NCBI GenBank assembly: GCA_947373075.1
Contig: CANBWF010000064.1
Location: 1 to 7,751, forward strand
Direction of reading: 5' to 3'
From: Actinomycetota bacterium
GTDB taxonomy: Bacteria; Actinomycetota; Actinomycetes; S36-B12; UBA5976
DNA: 7,751 nucleotides
In this document: piece by piece, positions 6,041 through 7,751 of the stretch
Layout of the letters: each line of letters starts with the position of its first letter
Position numbering within the stretch: position 1 is the stretch's first letter
Notes under the pieces: generated by a model
What the model saw: only the letters and a program-made list of their open reading frames with translations
Database searches by the model: none
What the model was told of the DNA's origin: nothing
Program-made: the position numbers and the translations under genes

Positions 6041-6703
6041 ATGGCAATTCCATTTCGTATTCGGGCACAAAGTAATACAAAACCGGTTCTAGCGCCCAAC
6101 GTAAGCCGGAAAGTGAAACGCGATTTTCGACTCTGGCTAGGTATTGGCTTGTTGTTGCTCTCAATTCTTACGATCAGTCATCTAGTTTCAGCAGCTGGAG
6201 CTCGCACTGAGTCGGTAGCACTCACGCATGATGTCCTTGTCGGCAAGCAACTGACGTTAGATGATCTTGAAGTTGTGCGCGTTGCTCTGCCAAGTGCGCA
6301 CAACTATGTGAGTTCAATTGATTCCGCATTGGGCATAAAGGTCACTAGGAATATGTCTGCAGGTGAACTGATTCCAACTTCGGGGCAAACAAATGACACT
6401 TCAAGAAATCTACGAAGTGTTAGTTTGCCGATCAAGGCCGGCCATCTGCCAAATCTTCAGTCTGGCGATCTAGTGGATATCTGGAGCACGCCAAGTGCTG
6501 ATGGCATGCAGATTCCCGGCCCACCTGTGTTGCTTAGCCAGGCGGTAACAGTTGCTGATGTGCCCGCTGAAATTGATCCAAATTCTGACACCGCTTTAAG
6601 TGTTTTGCTTCCCAAAAAAGAAGTCGCAAAAATTGTTGCTGCACTTCGCGATGGACAGATTGATATTGCCGTATTGGGACAAAGCGGAGGCGATACGCAA
6701 TGA
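6041..6703 (+). CDS. SAF-domain membrane protein, CpaB/RcpC-like
   Basis: This 220-residue protein is bitopic. A basic cytoplasmic N-terminus (R22-R30 region) precedes one membrane helix (about 32-52, LWLGIGLLLLSILTISHLVSA), and the rest lies outside. Residues about 56-115 form a SAF domain (TESVALTHDVLVGKQLTLDDLEVVRVAL up to MSAGELI). SVSLPIKAGHLPNLQSGDLVDIW (127-149) is the RcpC-type segment after it, and a mixed strand/helix end closes with VAKIVAALRDGQIDIAVL. In Flp/Tad systems CpaB/RcpC is a periplasmic or outer-envelope assembly protein. In Actinobacteria, which lack that outer membrane, shorter versions occur beside CpaE-like ATPases, and this one fits that pattern. The function is inferred from family and neighbour; wall-binding by the SAF domain is only a possibility. 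Its stop overlaps the next start by ATGA, so the two are translationally coupled. Confidence 0.85.
   Translation: MAIPFRIRAQSNTKPVLAPNVSRKVKRDFRLWLGIGLLLLSILTISHLVSAAGARTESVALTHDVLVGKQLTLDDLEVVRVALPSAHNYVSSIDSALGIKVTRNMSAGELIPTSGQTNDTSRNLRSVSLPIKAGHLPNLQSGDLVDIWSTPSADGMQIPGPPVLLSQAVTVADVPAEIDPNSDTALSVLLPKKEVAKIVAALRDGQIDIAVLGQSGGDTQ
6686..6690 (+). promoter_or_regulatory. Ribosome binding site of the CpaE-like gene, inside the SAF gene
   Basis: GGAGG ends 9 bases before ATG 6700. Together with the ATGA overlap it supports coupled translation of the pair. Confidence 0.55.
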
Positions 6704-7751
6704 AGGTTGCACTGGCATTAGGCAATGCAGACTGGGAAGCGGATTTTGTTTCGGTACTTTCGCACCCGATGCTCAATCTAAAAGTAGTTCGCAGGTGTGT
6801 TGATGGGATCGATTTATTAGCAGCAGTGCAAGTTAATGAAATTGACGTGGTAATCGTAACCGATGAGACATTACGAGTTGATGTAAATGCGGTCTCGCAA
6901 CTTCATGATGCAAACGTTGTAGTGGTCGCAATTTCAAATTCGATAGACCGATGGAACGACATGGGCGTGCAAAAGATTGTTGAACTCGATCACTCAGATT
7001 TATTCGCTGTAGCAATGCAAATATCTAAAGTTGGTATCCAAGCAGATTTGGTGTCACCCCAAGATGAACCCGCAAGTCACACCTTTGTTTGTGTGGCTAG
7101 TTTCGGTGGAGGAGTCGGTCGTTCATTAGTTGCCAAGGAACTCGGTTGGTGGAGTTCAATGCAAGGTCAGCAAACTTTAGTTGTTGAGGGTGATACGTAT
7201 GGTGCTTCACTTCAGCAAGAACTTAACCTGCCGTCATTAAGTAAAGACCTACTTCAACTTATCCAGGCAAAAGTTTCACTAGAGCGAAATGATTACGAGT
7301 TAAGCGAACTGGCAGTAGTGGAACCAAACTTGGTTGTAGTGCCAGGGCTATCACATAGTTCGTTGTGGTCAGCTCTACGCCGGGCACCGCTTGAGCGGAT
7401 GTGGAAACGCCTGCTTAATTCTGGGAATGTCATAGTTGATGTAGGTCCGGTATTTTGCTCCACCGAAAATATGGATCACGAATTAAATTTAATGGACCGC
7501 GACGCAGTTGCTCAGTCAGCAATTGCGAATGCAAAAGTAGTTGTCCTTTGTGCGATTGGTAATACAGTTTCGGTTACTCGCCTAATTCGTGGCGTAATTG
7601 ATAATCAAGATGCATTGCGCAATCAGGAAATATATGTGGTCTTGAATCGAACTCGCAACTCTAAATCCGCTACAGAATTATCCCAGTTGATTAGAAGGCA
7701 TACCGGGATCGAACAGGTTGTTTGTCTGCCCGATGATCCCGAGGCTTTGGA
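6700..7751 (+). CDS. CpaE/TadZ-like P-loop protein with degenerate Walker A (C-terminus cut by the window edge)
   Basis: The frame is open from ATG 6700 for 350 codons to the right edge. Residues 1-110 look like a receiver-like alpha/beta domain (strands VALAL, VVIVTD, VVVVAIS), as in CpaE and TadZ. From about 128 follows a SIMIBI/MinD-like NTPase: P-loop SFGGGVGRS (134-142), an A'-like strand TLVVEGDTYGASL with D165, the switch-II-like VIVDVGP with D247, and VVLNR (313-317). CpaE/TadZ proteins position Flp/Tad machines at the membrane and act with the CpaF motor. MinD-type ATPases carry KGGxGK[ST]. Here the signature lysine is Gly136 and the P-loop lysine is Arg141. Actinobacterial relatives often have G-R-T/S, so the protein may bind nucleotide weakly or hydrolyse it poorly. 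It is coupled to the SAF gene by ATGA. CpaF/TadA and TadB/C genes are expected to the right. Family is well supported, role inferred. Confidence 0.85.
   Translation, partial: MKVALALGNADWEADFVSVLSHPMLNLKVVRRCVDGIDLLAAVQVNEIDVVIVTDETLRVDVNAVSQLHDANVVVVAISNSIDRWNDMGVQKIVELDHSDLFAVAMQISKVGIQADLVSPQDEPASHTFVCVASFGGGVGRSLVAKELGWWSSMQGQQTLVVEGDTYGASLQQELNLPSLSKDLLQLIQAKVSLERNDYELSELAVVEPNLVVVPGLSHSSLWSALRRAPLERMWKRLLNSGNVIVDVGPVFCSTENMDHELNLMDRDAVAQSAIANAKVVVLCAIGNTVSVTRLIRGVIDNQDALRNQEIYVVLNRTRNSKSATELSQLIRRHTGIEQVVCLPDDPEAL

Noticed and set aside
6534..7015. Frames on both strands around the SAF/CpaE-like junction
   Set aside because: They are shadows of the two overlapping genes, whose frames carry the domain motifs and an ATGA overlap.
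1..7751. CRISPR arrays, tRNA or rRNA genes, insertion sequences
   Set aside because: No regularly spaced repeats, cloverleaf-like segments, rRNA motifs or transposase-like frames were seen on either strand.

Overview
The window comes from an actinobacterium with moderate base composition, and no mobile element, RNA gene or CRISPR array is visible. The evidence is a SecA of 906 residues with the actinobacterial-type N-terminus, followed by proteins I know only from Actinobacteria: an Rv3235-like protein, a short excisionase-like HTH protein, and a SAF protein paired with a CpaE-like ATPase. Codon third positions are more AT-rich than in Streptomyces or Mycobacterium. That would fit a small-genome aquatic lineage such as Nanopelagicales (acI) or Luna-type Microbacteriaceae, but this is inference and the genus cannot be fixed from the sequence.

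Layout. Positions 1-1436 (minus) hold most of a secreted SpoIID/LytB-domain protein that runs off the left edge. Its reading frame is continuous over 478 codons. A 233-base divergent spacer with a 9-bp inverted repeat separates it from secA (1670-4390, plus, GTG start). secA ends directly against the stop codon of an Rv3235-family gene on the other strand (4391-4918, minus). The next divergent spacer carries the strongest secondary structure in the window, a 14-bp stem followed by five T's (4979-5029). Then come a 188-residue conserved hypothetical (5146-5712, plus) and a small HTH DNA-binding protein (5714-5941, minus), again tail to tail, with one base between their stops. A 99-base divergent spacer with three consecutive inverted repeats leads to a SAF-domain membrane protein (6041-6703, plus). 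That gene overlaps by ATGA a CpaE/TadZ-like P-loop protein (6700 to the right edge, plus).

How the genes fit together. SecA drives Sec export, and the SpoIID/LytB protein carries a Sec-type signal peptide and is probably one of its wall-acting clients. The SAF protein and CpaE-like ATPase look like the start of a Flp/Tad-type pilus or secretion operon whose motor (CpaF/TadA) and membrane genes (TadB/TadC) would lie to the right of the window. The three small genes in between have no established function. Their recurring neighbourhood with secA and the SAF/CpaE pair is recalled from other actinobacteria, not shown here.

Points most worth a second look are the two abutting convergent gene pairs, the hairpin that could end secA transcripts only after they cross the whole opposing gene, the inverted-repeat cluster beside the HTH gene, and the P-loop of the CpaE-like protein, which lacks both expected lysines.
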